Shown: piece by piece, positions 10,511-22,944 of the stretch
Position numbering within the stretch: position 1 is the first letter of the stretch
How the letters are laid out: every line of letters begins with the position of its first letter
DNA from: Glandiceps talaboti
Lineage: Eukaryota; Hemichordata; Enteropneusta; Spengelidae
Reading direction: 5' to 3'
Assembly (NCBI RefSeq): GCF_964340395.1
Contig: NC_135551.1
Location: forward strand, 13,149,503-13,213,502
Length of the DNA stretch: 64,000 nt
Position numbers and translations under genes: made by a program
The notes under the pieces: generated by a model
What the model saw: only the letters and a program-made list of their open reading frames with translations
Database searches by the model: none
What the model was told of the DNA's origin: nothing

Positions 10511-11146
10511 TTGAAGAATTCGAAAACCTACTGCTACAATATTATGCTGGGAAAGACGTACGAAGAAATACTACGTAGACAACTAGATACAGGTGACAAA
10601 AAGGACTATGACAAGGCACTTCATGCACGAACCAAACATTTTTCGCCGAAGAAAAGTTTGGAATACAACACATACCAGTTCCGACAAGCATAGTTACTGC
10701 CTGGTGAGTCAAACGCTACATTCTATACTCGACTAAAGGAGTTAGCGTCTGCATGTGAATTCAAGATGAAGACATGGAAATCAAAATGCAGATAATTCAA
10801 GGAGACGAGCTCTTAGGAGTCTTAGAGAGGAAATGACACTGGACGATTTACTGAAATGTATACACTCAGTCACTCGACATTTCCGAAGAACAAGCTTACA
10901 GTATAGAAAGCAAAACAAGTGCCAAATCTGTCGATGCTATACGATCAAATTCATCTCGTATATCTCGCCGACCAATTCGACATCACAGTCAACCATCCAT
11001 GACGAAATCGGATGATGTTATTTCTGTGATGGTCATTATCCCCATGATCGTAAATGTCCGGCGAGGGGAAAGGAATGCAATTCGTGTGGAAAGTTGAATC
11101 ACTTTGCTAAGGTCTATCGTTCCAAGACAAATCAACGACCAAAATA
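10511..11146 (+). pseudogene. Gypsy gag with two zinc knuckles
   Basis: Capsid-like sequence reads KALHARTKHFSPKKSLEYNT, then after a TAG stop GESNATFYTRLKELASACEF, the usual 'gEs..ef..rLr.la..C.f' block. Two knuckles follow: CYFCDGHYPHDRKC and CNSCGKLNHFAKVY. In the second the last Cys has become Tyr. Several stops and shifts make it non-coding. Confidence 0.75.
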
Positions 11147-11310
11147 ACGAGCAATTGCACAGAAACAACGATCTATAAGATGTGTTGCCGCGGCCGTTTG
11201 CACTGACGAATCCACATCAGACGGGGACACCGAAGAAAAAAAATCAATTTCTGTTCAGTATCAAGACTCGGCAAGTTTAGGCGACCACACCCCAACATCC
11301 AACAGCGGAT

Positions 11311-11420
11311 ATCACTATCAATGGTAAAACTTTTAACTTTATCATCGACACTGGCGCAACAGTCAACGTTCTCGAAGAACACGACTTCATGAAACTGAAA
11401 GATGAAGTAAATGTTCGACG
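11311..11420 (+). pseudogene. Gypsy aspartic protease segment
   Basis: Encodes DITINGKTFNFIIDTGATVN with the catalytic DTGA motif intact, then VLEEHDFMKLKDEVNVR. In the gene B copy a deletion of about 26 bp removes exactly this motif. Confidence 0.8.
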
Positions 11421-11699
11421 CTCTAATACGTTAGTCCATCCATACAAGAGTGCAAAAGCTCTTGACACAATCGGAAAAATTCAAAGCCGATGTCCAAGCG
11501 AAAACTCGGAGGACAAACGCTAAACTACATCGAATCGATTTCCAAGTCATCGCGTCAAACACAATGGCGAAATCGGTGGATCTTTGCTAAACTATCAAAC
11601 AGAAGAAGATCTCGGTTTAATCAAAATTGTTAAACATGTGAAAGAAGATACACAGACTGATAAACTTATACGTGAGTATATTGACTCATTCGAAGGACT

Positions 11700-13140
11700 C
11701 GGAAAATAGAAAAACTACCAAGTCAAACTACATATCGACGAAACGGTGAGACCAGTGGCTCAACCACATAGGCGTATGTATACCACTTCCCATTCGTAAA
11801 CGCGTGGAACGGAAACTGGACGAAATGGAAAAGGCGGGAATCATAGAGAAAACTGATGGCCCGACTCCATGGGTTAAAGTCCAATTGTAGCTGTTCCTAA
11901 AGCGCACAACCCTGATAACATTCATATATGTATAGACATGCGACAACCAAACAAAGCTGTAGCACGAGAGCGACACATTACACCGACGATGGATGAAATT
12001 ATCGCCGACCTCAACAATGCGAAAGGCTTTAATCAATTGGATTTATCTCCAGAATCACGATATATAACTACGTAAGAAATAGAAGGGGACCTCTAATGTT
12101 AACGTAACCCTCCAATGTTACTTTCTCTCTCTCCACTCCGTACACGGGATCGACTTGGACTTGAAAGGGAATTAGCTCAAACTACACACAATGTTCATGG
12201 TTAACCTGGATCATTTAGAAGTGGCCCCGGAGCAGATGGAAGCTTCTTGTCTAGGGCTAGCTGTTGCCTGCAGCTCTCTCACTTCCAAAGAATGAATCCG
12301 TATTTTATTTCAACATTAAATTCTTATAAACACAAAATATACAATAATCAAATTATTGGATGATAAGATAATCAGCACCATAAATAAATAAAACGGAAGT
12401 GTTGCCGTCGCTTTAATTCAATGCAAATGATATTGACAAATATGAAAACTAGCTAAACAATGTGATCACGTCATCGTTTTTCCAACTGTCTGTAATCAGT
12501 CATTCTTTGACACTGTTGATCTTATAATAACTTAATGTTGTCATCTTAGAAGAGGAATACTATTCGTGATATGCAAACATTTGCTCTAGGTATTAATTCA
12601 TGACAGCTGAGAGTTCATGGTGACCTCGCAAAACATCAAAACTTAGCGAATATTAGAAAGTTGTCTTCTGTCACTGTGACCTCGCAAAACATTTACACTT
12701 TGCGAATATCAGAAAGTTGTGTTCTGTCAGCCGTAACACTACGTTCAGCACTCATTGGTCTACGAAGATATAAAAGACTGAACTTTGGTATCACATCAGC
12801 ATCGGAAATATTTCAGAATGCAGTACGCGAAGCACTTTAAGGTTTGTCTGGTGGTAAGGATATGAGCGATGACTTATTAGTGTATGGTACAAATCAAGGC
12901 AAACACGATACAAATCTAAGGCGTGTGTTCCAACGACTACGTGAAGTAGGACTGATACTAAAGAAACAAATCTACTCTACTCTACTTTGGTAATATATTT
13001 TCTGCTGAAGGAATGTCTCCAGATCCAAAGAAAGTAACAGCGATAAAAAATGCAGCAGCACCAACCAATGTCTCAGAAGTCAGAAGCTTTCTAGGTATGG
13101 TTGTTTAATTTTCGAGATTCATACTTGATTAAACGACCAT
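11700..13140 (+). pseudogene. Gypsy reverse transcriptase, split by an insertion
   Basis: The part before the insertion gives RPVAQPHRR, then after frameshifts SPIVAVPKAHNPDNIHICID and MRQPNKAVARERHITPTMDE, and ends at LSPESRYITT. The part after it resumes at RRYKRLNFGITSASEIFQNA and continues MSDDLLVYGTNQGKHD (catalytic Asp pair kept), ending near the 'VRSFLGM' region at about 13100. Many shifts and stops are present. Confidence 0.8.
12072..12757. mobile_element. About 0.69-kb foreign insertion in the gypsy RT
   Basis: It interrupts the RT between ITT and RRYKRLNFG. The gene B copy lacks it. It has no open frame. Near its right end is an imperfect tandem repeat: a unit starting GTGACCTCGCAAAACAT and ending AGAAAGTTGTSTTCTGTCA occurs at about 12620-12672 and again at about 12675-12731. 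I could not identify terminal inverted repeats, so the class is unknown. Confidence 0.55.
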
Positions 13141-13150
13141 TACCCAACCT

Positions 13151-13831
13151 TTGCGACAACTAACACTGATTAACATCCAATGGGAGTGGACAGAGACACC
13201 CCAGGAAGCATTCGCCAAAGTGAAGGAAACTCTCACAAGCGATACAGTAATGGAATACTTGGATCCAACAAAAGAAACCGAACTAGGAGTAGATGCAAGT
13301 CTAGTTAACCTAAGAGCAATGTTAATTCAGAAAGATGACAATGACACTGTCAAAGTTGTAAGTTACGCAAGCAGATCACTGACTGCAGTTGAACAACGAT
13401 ACTCACAAATTGAACCCGAAGCACTTGCAATTATATGGGCATGTGAACGATGTCGTATATATCTATATGGTAAGAAATTCACCATCACCACTGATCACAA
13501 ACCACTAGAGCGGATATACAACAATCCGAGTTCAAAACCACCTGCTAGAATCAAAAGATGGGCGCAGAAGCAACAAGCCTATAATTTCGAGGTAATATTA
13601 TATAAACCTGGAAAGGATAACCCAGCTGACTACATGTCCAGACATTCACACAAAGACGCGAAACCCAGCAGTAGACAGGAAAAGGTAGCTGAAGAATATA
13701 TCAATTTCATCGTTACCAATGCCACACCTAAAGCTTTATTCTTTAGGCGAAATCCAGACAGCAACAAAAACAGACCCGACATTACAAACTGTCATCAGAG
13801 CAATTACCAAGGACAAATGGCACGACATTAA
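13151..13831 (+). pseudogene. Gypsy RNase H and connection domain
   Basis: The best preserved frame of the element. It reads WEWTETPQEAFAKVKETL, then the RNase H core LGVDASLVNLRAMLIQKD, VVSYASRSLTAVEQRYSQIE (catalytic Glu in 'Q.E'), EALAIIWACERCRIYLYGK, FTITTDHKPLERIY (catalytic Asp) and YKPGKDNPADYMSRH. A frameshift near 13745 puts the following pre-integrase linker (EIQTATKTDPTLQTVI) in another frame, and no integrase follows. Confidence 0.88.
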
Positions 13832-13850
13832 GAAGACAAATGAAAACTAA

Positions 13851-14733
13851 AATGTGAACGTGTAAAACGTAATTTATAATAACAAACACTGAAACATATA
13901 AGCAAGCATAAACTCAATTTGGAAACAACACAAACTAAATGAATGGACGCGCAACACTAAATCTGTGGACGTACAGAACTCAAGATTCAGACAGAAGGAT
14001 TGTTGCATGTCACATAATTATAAAGGGTGAAAACATTGCTGATGAGTTCGAGAGAGATAAATTTTAACGTATACTTCTTGTTTGTGTACGAGCTAAAAAA
14101 ATACGATTTGTTGAAATGCAAACGTGGAAACAAGCTGAAAATGTCACTCATTTCTGGGTACATTTTGTCTCTGGCAACACCTAAAGTTTTAAAGATTATT
14201 TTCAAAGGTTTGTACTAAATGTTGGCGATTCCAAAAGAAACAAAACTTTGTAAACACTAAATGGCAACATTTCCGTGTAATGCAAATCAGTAAACAAGAA
14301 TGGAAGGTTGTGGTGTTAGCGAAAACTGAACTCGATATTGTCAAACGACGTACACGTAATTGGCCCAGGCTATAATTACGGAGGAGGGAATATTCCAATG
14401 TAATGTAATTTGTATTCTTTAAACTCTATGTGTTCCCGTGCTATTATTATATTTCAAATCCAGTAAAGAAATTATAGCTATGAAAGTCGTGCATATTGAA
14501 TCGTGCACAGGGCCAATGCTACCTTACTACAAACTATAAATCGCTGCAGAACCGTAAAAAGTGACCATGAACAACGAAAGTTTACCTCTGTACGAAGACC
14601 TGAAGACGAAAAAAGAAAGACGTCGAAGATACTGACGTCGATGCACCGAAGAGCAGTGATGTGATGTGATGTGATGTGATGTGATGTGATGTGACTGAAA
14701 ATCAATAAATCAGTAAAAAAAAAGTAGTCATAC
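13851..14733. other. Gene A intron 1 next to exon 1, duplicated in gene B
   Basis: Sequence from about 13905 matches 43808 onward in gene B in order, which identifies it as ancestral intron rather than element. About 165 bp (14292-14460), including a purine-rich GGAGGAGGGAA stretch at about 14381, is missing from gene B. No coding feature was seen. Confidence 0.6.
14656..14695 (+). repeat. (TGATG)n pentanucleotide microsatellite
   Basis: About seven GTGAT units. The same tract in gene B (44417-44443) has about four to five, so repeat number differs between paralogues. Confidence 0.9.
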
Positions 14734-14787
14734 CTTTAAGGAAACTACCGCCAATGCGATAGAGAGGAGAACAACCTCTTTAAACAT
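14734..14787 (-). CDS. Gene A exon 1: signal peptide
   Basis: ATG at 14787-14785 opens an 18-codon frame, MFKEVVLLSIALAVVSLK, ended by donor GTATGA in phase 0. The Lys near the start and the long hydrophobic run are a textbook secretion signal. The gene B copy (44487-44540) has six codon differences or fewer and all keep the hydrophobic core, which supports real coding. The base pattern TTTCAG directly before 14807 is shared with gene B and may be an acceptor for a 5' untranslated exon further right. Linkage to the LDLa exons about 10 kb away rests on phase match and on the same order in gene B. Confidence 0.75.
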
Positions 14788-14807
14788 GTCTCTTTCGGAG
14801 TCGGTGT

Positions 14808-16663
14808 CTGAAATATAATCAATGCAGACCTGATGATATTCTAACTAGGATGAAAGATAATCAGAATTTGTATAGACTCTTTGGATTGAGGTGCATATAC
14901 ATATAATTATTAATTATTAACAAGATATGTGAAACCTTCGTATTAATTACTTCTTTCAAAGGACAGTTTGCATTACTTGGAAAAGGTCTATTTCTGTCAG
15001 TGCTTTAAAATATGCATGTTGCACAAAATATCTAACCATCTCAAAGGCGTTATAAGTATAAGAATACGGGGATTGAAATACAGATAGATCTATTGGAAAG
15101 TCTATATTCTAAGTTTGTATTATTTTCCACTCTGATTGACAAATTGTAATCAGTTTCAATATTTAAAACATAAAAATAAACAGAATCAAAGATTCAAAGT
15201 CGATGTAGTGCATGTTATCAAAACCTTGTTCAAAAGGTGTTTGACACAAGTATATTTCACAACAGTTACTGTAGTACGTAAATCAGATCCCGAGATTTGG
15301 TAAAGATTACAAACAACCTACCTGTTATGGAAGAATTAAAAACGGTAGCACGCGTACGCTCTTCGGTGTTCACTCACTCAAGAAGCAGCAAACGAATGTC
15401 CAGTACAACTGAGACCTCCTATTAAAGTTCATTTTTGTTTAGCATAATAAAAATAAAACCTACCATATTGTAATGGCATCGTCTGTTCTCTGGCTCTCGG
15501 GAACAAAATAAATCGTGATCTGCAAAATGCATAGAACGTAAAAATAAAGTACCACATAACGATAAATCATATTTGACACACCCTAAACAAAGACACCCTT
15601 GTATTAATTGCTGTATGTATTATACTCAAATTGAATGAATCCATTGCACGTTACAAAATTATATACAAACAAGCAGACTGTCCAGTCTGTTCACAAATTT
15701 GGTGGTATCGATAGCAACATGTATTTCCTTATTTCTCACTGTAATTCTATTTCAGTTGCATGATTGCTTCTGCCGACATAACTATTCAATGTTTTATCAC
15801 TGTTACTTCATTTGACATTTCACATAGTTCTTTACCGAATTGATATCATGAATTTGTTTGCTCCAAAATGTTGCTGTTGGTGATATTTTTATTTTATAAT
15901 GCCTAAACTTCGGGTTCATATAACACAGTATGAATTATTCCATCTCCGCCAGTATCATATAGAATACATGGTTGTGGATACTGCTTGAATAAAGTATAAT
16001 CTCTGTAGAATCCATAGAGTATAAAGAGATCCGGAATACTGTGATTCAATACACACTGAATTGTTGATCTGGGATCTAGTTTTGCTTTGAGCTTTAGATT
16101 TACAGTCATATAGTGGAATATACAATGTGTGTAATTGTTGATACTGCATAATCAATGTTCCCATGGCTACACAATAGACATGTATGGAGTACAGGAAGTG
16201 TCCAGTCTGTAGGTTGGGTGGTTTATTTATGCAAATATATTATTGCTTTGGAGCAAACAAACTTTTAATCTATGACTGAACTTAATAGAGTTGTGAGGAA
16301 CACATAAGGTATAGAACAATCAACGCATAATATTCCAATTACACAACATTCCAAATTAACCCAAAACAGTCCCTCATAAATATGGTACAACATTAACTAT
16401 ATACCTGAATATTGTGGAACCAGTATCTGAAAATGTTACAATGTACGTGCATTGTTTTAATTGCCATCATTGTGGGAAATTTGTCTTGCTGGAAAAATGT
16501 TACCAAGTTGCCAGAATCATAACACTGAACCATGGAGTTATGATTGGACCCCATCACAAAATGTAGAACATGCAACACAGATGTGGTACATGTATACAAT
16601 ATATAATACAACGCACTCTTCTAGTATCTTTGCTTCATTTCATGTAGGACCATTTAACTCATA

Positions 16664-16732
<69 letters not shown>

Positions 16733-18339
16733 AAAAATTCGGACTTCGCGATAACACGGAGCGTCGCAGTCACACGTCAACGAACATATATCTCTATGTG
16801 GTCGATGAGGGCGCACAGTACAAGGTTGTTCGAGTACGATGGAGTACGTTATGTAGATGGTAACGGTACATACAAAATAATTCATTTAGCGTCGATTTTA
16901 GTAAAGCGAAGTTCCGAGGACTGTGGGAGAGTCTAGTAGTGCATGTGCTTTTGGAACAAGCCGCTATTTTTTTTTTCAAAAATAGCCGTTCCCACTATTG
17001 CGCGCTATGCATCACCAACACCATGGATATTGGAACAGCATAATTTGATCATGTCAGATATGGACTCAGCATTCCGAAGGTTATATATTATACTCTACAT
17101 AACAGGGACAGCATGATATCGACTGCGCCATGATTGAAACTCACAACTTTTTTTTACCAAAATTAAGCAAATGAGGTTGACTACGGACGATGATAACTAT
17201 CGTAATCCGTCATTGTTGTCTTTCACCGCTCCTGGCATGAAATTCCATGTGTGACAACACCATACGTGTTCAGACATATGATAAAAATTGCCTTAGCTTG
17301 CTATATCGAGTTATATACCTTCGGTGCAATGATACATCATCACCTAGCTATCGAAGTGCAACGACTCTATTAACATACTATTTAAATGTTTGAATTCAAT
17401 GTATGCTCCATACAGTGAGGAAGAACACAGCTTTTCGATGAAGATTTTAAATCTGATGATTGATTTACATAGGTATATGTTTTGCAATAAAACAATATCT
17501 AAAAAATGTAATCTTTGTATTTCCTATAATTTGGTACATTATATTGAAAATAATAAAACGCACGTGTGTTATAAACCTTCTAGATGCAACTCTTGATATT
17601 AATGAGCAAATTGCATAATTAATGCTTTTGGTAATAAGGAAATATTACAAGTTTCAAATTTCATGTAACTCTATGTATACCATGAACGAGCCAAGTTGAA
17701 TGAAAAATATGGAATAATACTCTGGTTGTTCTACGTCATGACAACGTTCGTCTACGTCACCGGTTCTGCAGTGTTCGAAATATGAGTCAAAACGTTCAAA
17801 AGTGTCCCTACTTGCCCCGATTTTTCTTTGATATTACTGGCGCTTGTATGATTATGTTATATATAATTAATCTCCAATATTTTTCTTCATTCAGTCGGAA
17901 AATACTCTTGACTTCGTAGTGACAAAGACCCCTGAATTATATTTTTTTGTAAATATTACATTTATTGCACCACGTGATGTGTATATAACTGAATGAATAT
18001 ACTTAACCACAGGGGATTCAATACTGTGCAGGGAGTAACATATTACGAGTACATTTTTAACATCAAGACAGTTTCAAAAACCCCTAAAAAACATTCCAGT
18101 ACGTGGCAGCTACTACTGATGAGCGTATCATATCAGTATGCGATTATAGTAGTATTGCGCCGGATTGGAGCGCGGCAACGACTTAAGTTTAGATAAAACG
18201 TTGGGGAAAAAAGGCGCGAGCGACTTTCGACAGTCTAGTAACAACGTTATAACACAATTTAGCAAAGGTACGTGTTCAGTTATTGCAATTCAATTGGCTA
18301 TGATACGAAAAGGTGTGTAACATGTATATCAACAATGTC
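14808..18339. other. Intergenic, 5' side of gene A
   Basis: Up to about 15700 it matches gene B's 5' flank to 45385. At 15702 is a 'GGTATCGATAGCAACA' motif like those in the repeat module. 17450-17680 holds diverged units of the 146-bp repeat family ('AATAAAACGCAC', 'AAATTGCATAATTAATG'). No convincing exon was seen. Confidence 0.5.
16665..16728 (+). repeat. (CA)n microsatellite
   Basis: About 32 CA units, followed by an A run. Confidence 0.97.
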
Positions 18340-19560
18340 AGCAAAAGAACTGAATGAATTACCAGTTGGTTCGCAAACGTTGTGGTATCGATGGCAACAA
18401 GCATTTCCATTTTCACCTTCTATAGAGGGAGGTTTTAGTATGGTCAGGGGGTATTTATTTCTGTATTTATATCAGAAATCAGATCTCCGATTTTGTTACT
18501 GTAGTATTTCAACTAAAACATTAAATAAGGTTAATATATGCAGATGTGATGGGCAGATATATTGATTAACCAGTTGGATCAGAAACGCTGGGGTATCTAT
18601 GACAACTTTTGATATGTCAACTTAGTTGATCTTTGGCAATTGGAACGAAGGATACGTTTAATAAAATGACGTTATTTAGTCCTATACCATCAACACATGT
18701 ACAACTTAATTAGTTTGAATCTCATACTTAAATGTATACAAGGGGAAGTAAACCTTATAGTTCGGTTGTGTACATGATTTACATAACCGTTTTCTTTACG
18801 TTTCAAATCTTAAATTAAAATAAGTTAGCGAGTCTTGTCCATTCTGTAAATATGTATATATTGTAATATATAATTATCCAACAAATTAATAGAAACTGAT
18901 ATTACCATAAATGCGAAAAATGAACTATGTCTAGTGTATAATGAAATATATTTTGAAAATGTTTTATTAAGTACAACAACTTACTCGTAATATTGTAAAC
19001 TGTAAACATGTGGTTGTCTGATGGAAAAAATGACACTCCAATTACAACTAGTACATTAGTAAGACGGTGACAGATTCAAAACAGTGCTTTCGTTAAAAAT
19101 AACTATGACGAAGGCTAATTTGGGATACTCGTATTCGTGCTCACTGCCTTCGAACTCCGACTATCCAAACGTCATGTATCCGAAATTCGGGTTTTCCGAA
19201 CATCGCAATAACTCTGTTCAGGATGCGTGGCAACATATGTTGACAAAAATCCACATGATAAAGACTCTGCTGCGATGACAACATTTTGAAATCTAAGCTG
19301 CTCACAGTTCTGGGTTTTTCCCTGGTACCAGTCGTGCTGTCTAGTCAAAGTGTATTTATATTTTTTGTAAAGAAATCATAGTGAGTATCTGTACGCAATG
19401 TTACTACAATTATTCTTCATGGAAATACAGACATAAATCTGTGTTGTTCTGTTTGTTACGGACTTCATTAGTATTCAAGATCAAATCTATTGTATTGAAT
19501 TTCTGTTTACTTCGTTCTCCTTCGTCCAGTCAATCTAGCGAAATTGTGGGCTAACCTTTA
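18340..19560. repeat. Host repeat module, copy 1
   Basis: Matches copies at 48.7-50.7 kb and 53.5-55.7 kb in order. Recognisable blocks are GAATTACCAGTTGGTTCGCA then GGTATCGATGGCAACAAG (18356), a second GGATCAGAAACGCTGGGGTA (18573), TTTGGCAATTGGAA (18643), CCAAACGTCATGTATCCGAA (19165) and GTTACGGACTTCATTAGTAT (19457). Open frames are short and not conserved between copies, so I treat it as non-coding. Confidence 0.65.
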
Positions 19561-19698
19561 ACTAATTATAATATAAATTATTTTTAGTGCATCTTGCTCA
19601 GAAGTTTATGCTGAACAATAAACCAAAATCTAGGAAAAGTGGTGGATCAGGGCTAAAAAAGAGTTTTTTAATAATAGACTAATTACAATATTGATGAC

Positions 19699-19702
<4 letters not shown>

Positions 19703-19744
<42 letters not shown>
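19703..19744 (+). repeat. (GT)n microsatellite
   Basis: About 20 GT units just before the 3' end of the minus-strand LINE. Confidence 0.95.
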
Positions 19745-19745
<1 letters not shown>

Positions 19746-19872
19746 CCATTGAAAACACTGGTCATAGTTTCCATATAATAGTTAAGTATATATATATCTT
19801 CTTTATTACCTAATTATTAAATGTCACATTTGTAGACAAAATAAAATAATACATGTTTTGAGGTAGGTTAAA

Positions 19873-19914
19873 GGAGACAAGAAAAATAGCTACTTGCTTA
19901 TCAAGTCTGTCTCC
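19873..19914 (-). other. 3' stem-loop of the LINE
   Basis: GGAGACA (19873) pairs with TGTCTCC (19908), enclosing a second stem ACTTG/CAAGT. LINEs of the L2/CR1 group often end in such a stem-loop recognised by their own RT. Confidence 0.5.
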
Positions 19915-20421
19915 TTAGAGACTGTAAATAAAATTTATAAATAAATACATGACAAAGTATAAAGAGGGCAGTGAAAAAACTAAATATCTATGAAAAGATA
20001 TATATTGTACATCAACACGAGTTGCAGTATATTCACATCAGGTGACGAAAATCCTTTAGTGAGTTAGGAAAAACATTCCTTGATGATTTGGACCTAACAT
20101 CAAGAGGTAAGTTGTTCCAGTGTATAGCTCCAGTATATGACATTGCAAATTTACCTATTTCAGTGTTTATCCTTGGGATTCAAATATTGCCCTTAATTAT
20201 GTGACGTGTATTATAATAGTGAGTGGGAAATGAACATTATTGTGTGAAATGATGTGGCAAGTTACCGTTGAGTAAGTCGTACATAAAAGTGCAAATCTGA
20301 AGTCTGTGTTGGTTAAATATATTTATAATGTGTAATTGATTAAATAGTTGATTGGAGCCTACTGTACGATCACTGAAAGTTATAGCTCTGGCTGATATTG
20401 TTTTAAAAGTGAGGATACAAG

Positions 20422-20868
20422 TCAGATGTGATCGGTATGTAGAGCCCCAGACCCCAAGGCCATAAGTATCATGTGGTTGTATGAAAGTTTTGTAATCAAC
20501 AAGATAATACTTTGTGGTATAAACTGACTCAGTCGAAAGATAATGCCAACTTTTTTCCTCACAATAGAGTTCACTTTGTATGCATGTTTGGACCAGTTAA
20601 GATTTTTGTCTAAGATGACACCAACAAAACAAGTTTCATCATGATCAACTTCATTAATTTCCTTTTTGTTGATTTGTAGACTTCCACAAAGAGCAAGTTT
20701 TCTTTTGTTTGTTCGAAAGACAATGTAATTTGTTTTGAGATGGTTAATAGTGAGTTTGTTTGCATTACACCATGTTACAACTTTAGTAAAGTGTACATCA
20801 ACCATGTTTAAATTTATATTGCGACTGTTACTATCAAAAGTATGAAGAGAGATTGGTATCGTCTGCAA
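20422..20868 (-). pseudogene. LINE reverse transcriptase, C-terminal part
   Basis: Encodes KVVTWCNANKLTINHLKTNY IVF, then CFVGVILDKNLNWSKHAYKV and KKVGIIFRLSQFIPQSIILL. These are RT motif E and thumb blocks. The catalytic FADD region is absent because of the deletion between 20880 and 21030. Confidence 0.8.
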
Positions 20869-21413
20869 ACAACCTAAAATTTAAAAAAGTAGAAGAACGA
20901 AAAATGTCATTAATAAAAATTAGGAAAAGAGTACGTCCCAGAACAGACCCTTTTCCTAAATGCATACTGGTGTTCATAAAGAATATTCTGATTTTCCAAA
21001 AAACTAGTTAGTCTTTATTGATGTCTTGATTGCTATAGAGATCCAAGGTTTGTTTACTTTCTTATTATTGACTATCTTAGTGAATATAGAATGAAATCTC
21101 TCGTAGGCAGTATCCACATCTGTACTGTTATATATAGAATTCCATGGAGCACTCAGTAGGTCATTATGATAGTGAGAATAATCATAATGATTATAATTTC
21201 TAAAGGTAATTTTACGTTTGTATGATAATCTTCAAAACGGGCAAAATAAGGTAGTGATATGAATTATCACTTAACAGAGTGCCTGCATGAATTTTAAATG
21301 AACAAATATTCGTGTAGATATGATCTATGTGTTTGAGAAGTACTTGTCACTCTGGTTAGTGTAGCTATCAGCTGATTTCATCCTAAACATTCTAAAGATG
21401 TAAGTGATTCAAC

Positions 21414-21890
21414 CTAAAGTGAATTATTTATAGTGTTTATATCAATGTTAAAATCACCCATTAAAATACAATGGGTTTTATTAAGCCTACAATCATTCAA
21501 TACACTTAGTAAACTATTATGAAATTCATTAATATCAGCGTTTGGCTTCCTGTATATGATGCCAACTATTGTTTTGAAGATACTGATGTTTACTTCCAAC
21601 CTGAGGGACTCAGCGTGAGTAATGGCAACATTTTGTAAGTTGTATGTGAGATATGAGTGTATATATGCCCCTACCCCGCCACCCCTACCCACATCACGGA
21701 TTTACATTCAAGTGTATAATCATATATATTACAAATATTCAAATTACTGGTATCCCAAACCTCAGATATACCAATAATAACAAATTTAGACTTAATAATG
21801 TCTTCACACATAAGTTTTAAGCTATCAATATTTTAATGTAATAACCTGATATTGACATGGGATACACATAAAGAACTATTTGATATAGAA
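21414..21890 (-). pseudogene. LINE AP endonuclease
   Basis: Starts NIRLLH and FVIIGISEVWDTSN, continues GVGAYIHSYLTYNLQN, SLRLEVNISIFKTIVGIIYR and CILMGDFNID. GDFNID is the catalytic block of LINE AP endonucleases. The first part is separated by one frameshift near 21690. Confidence 0.78.
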
Positions 21891-22115
21891 TCATAACACT
21901 CATCAAAATTGTATGGTGATAGGGGGAGTGGTCTACATTAAAAAGCAAAGAAGTATCACTGTTACTGTTCATAGTTTGGGTAAGTAACCACTAGTAGTTG
22001 TTGTTGTTGTACTTATACAAGGCACATGAGGCACCCACAAAAGGTCTTACTGTTCCATAAAAAAAAGCTTTGAGGTAAGTTCTGAGGTAGTCGGAGTGTG
22101 AAATTCATAGTACCT

Positions 22116-22944
22116 TCAAGGTTCTATATTAAACAATTCTTGATAAGTCATCTTCTCTAGAAACGATAAGTATTCTTGACGTGTCGTCCTTCTTATATTT
22201 ACCTTGTACAGTAGTTTGCACATAGCTGGTGGTAGGTTTTCGTTGATGTATAGTTTTGATGGGCTATCCATACCAAAATGTATAGCAGTTGTATTTTTGA
22301 GTTTTTTCCTGTTGTCGTACACGCTGTTTCTTGCCTTCCTGGTTGTGAATTTTACTATGATCGGTCTAGGTCTTGTTCGTGTTGACATGGCTGACGCGGC
22401 AGTGTTGTTACGTCTCTCTTGTGGTCCGATGCGGTGATGAGCAATGTCGACATCACTTTCTCACATCTCCACCTTCTGTCTCAGGGACATAACTTACTTC
22501 CAGGTTTATTCTCCGGTTGTATTGATTTAAACTGTTTAGATCGTCTTCTACCGTATTGATCTATTGACTCAGTCGTGCGTTTTGTTGTCTTAGTTGTGTG
22601 TTACCACGTTCCACGGTGTCTATACGATTTTTCATTTCTTCATATTTGGCTTTGAAGAAAGCCATTCAATTATTCAATTGGGTTTGTTGTTCTCTGACGT
22701 CTTGTAGGTAGGTTTGTATTTTGGACAGCTGTATGATGATCGTCTGTAACAGGTGTTGAAGCCTCTTGTCGTCACTGACTCTAGATACGGGACTGTCAGT
22801 ACTGGTAGCCACCATCTTGTCCAATGCAGTAACACTTCGAGTTGTAGGTTTTCCGAAACGCTTCGTGTTGCAGTTACTACAGCGCATTAAATGGCCCTGA
22901 CACATTTTCACTCCCTTTTTGGTATTACAAATTTCACATCTCAT
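22116..22944 (-). pseudogene. LINE ORF1 with Cys-rich N-terminus
   Basis: Frame 22944-22666 begins MRCEICNTKKGVKMCQGHLM and RCSNCNTKRF, a Cys/His-rich probable zinc-binding segment, and ends in a predicted coil (QHLLQTIIIQLSKIQTYLQD). After a break, frame 22388-22116 encodes RPIIVKFTTRKARNSVYDNR, then ENLPPAMCKLLYKV, the C-terminal nucleic-acid-binding domain usual in LINE ORF1 proteins. Confidence 0.7.

Larger units (their letters stand above)
10332..13850 (+). mobile_element. Ty3/gypsy retrotransposon, defective copy 1
   Basis: Order of parts: primer-binding site, gag with zinc knuckles (10511-11146), aspartic protease (11311-11400), RT part 1 (about 11700-12071), a foreign insertion (12072-12757), RT part 2 (12758-13140), and RNase H (13151-13740). 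The frame breaks before the integrase, which is absent. It lies antisense in intron 1 of gene A. A shorter relative sits at the same place in gene B (42376-43500), so the original insertion predates the gene duplication. Confidence 0.85.

Noticed and set aside
14381-14392. GGAGGAGGGAA as a gypsy polypurine tract with a 3' LTR after it
   Set aside because: The following sequence does not match anything before the primer-binding site, so an LTR cannot be supported.
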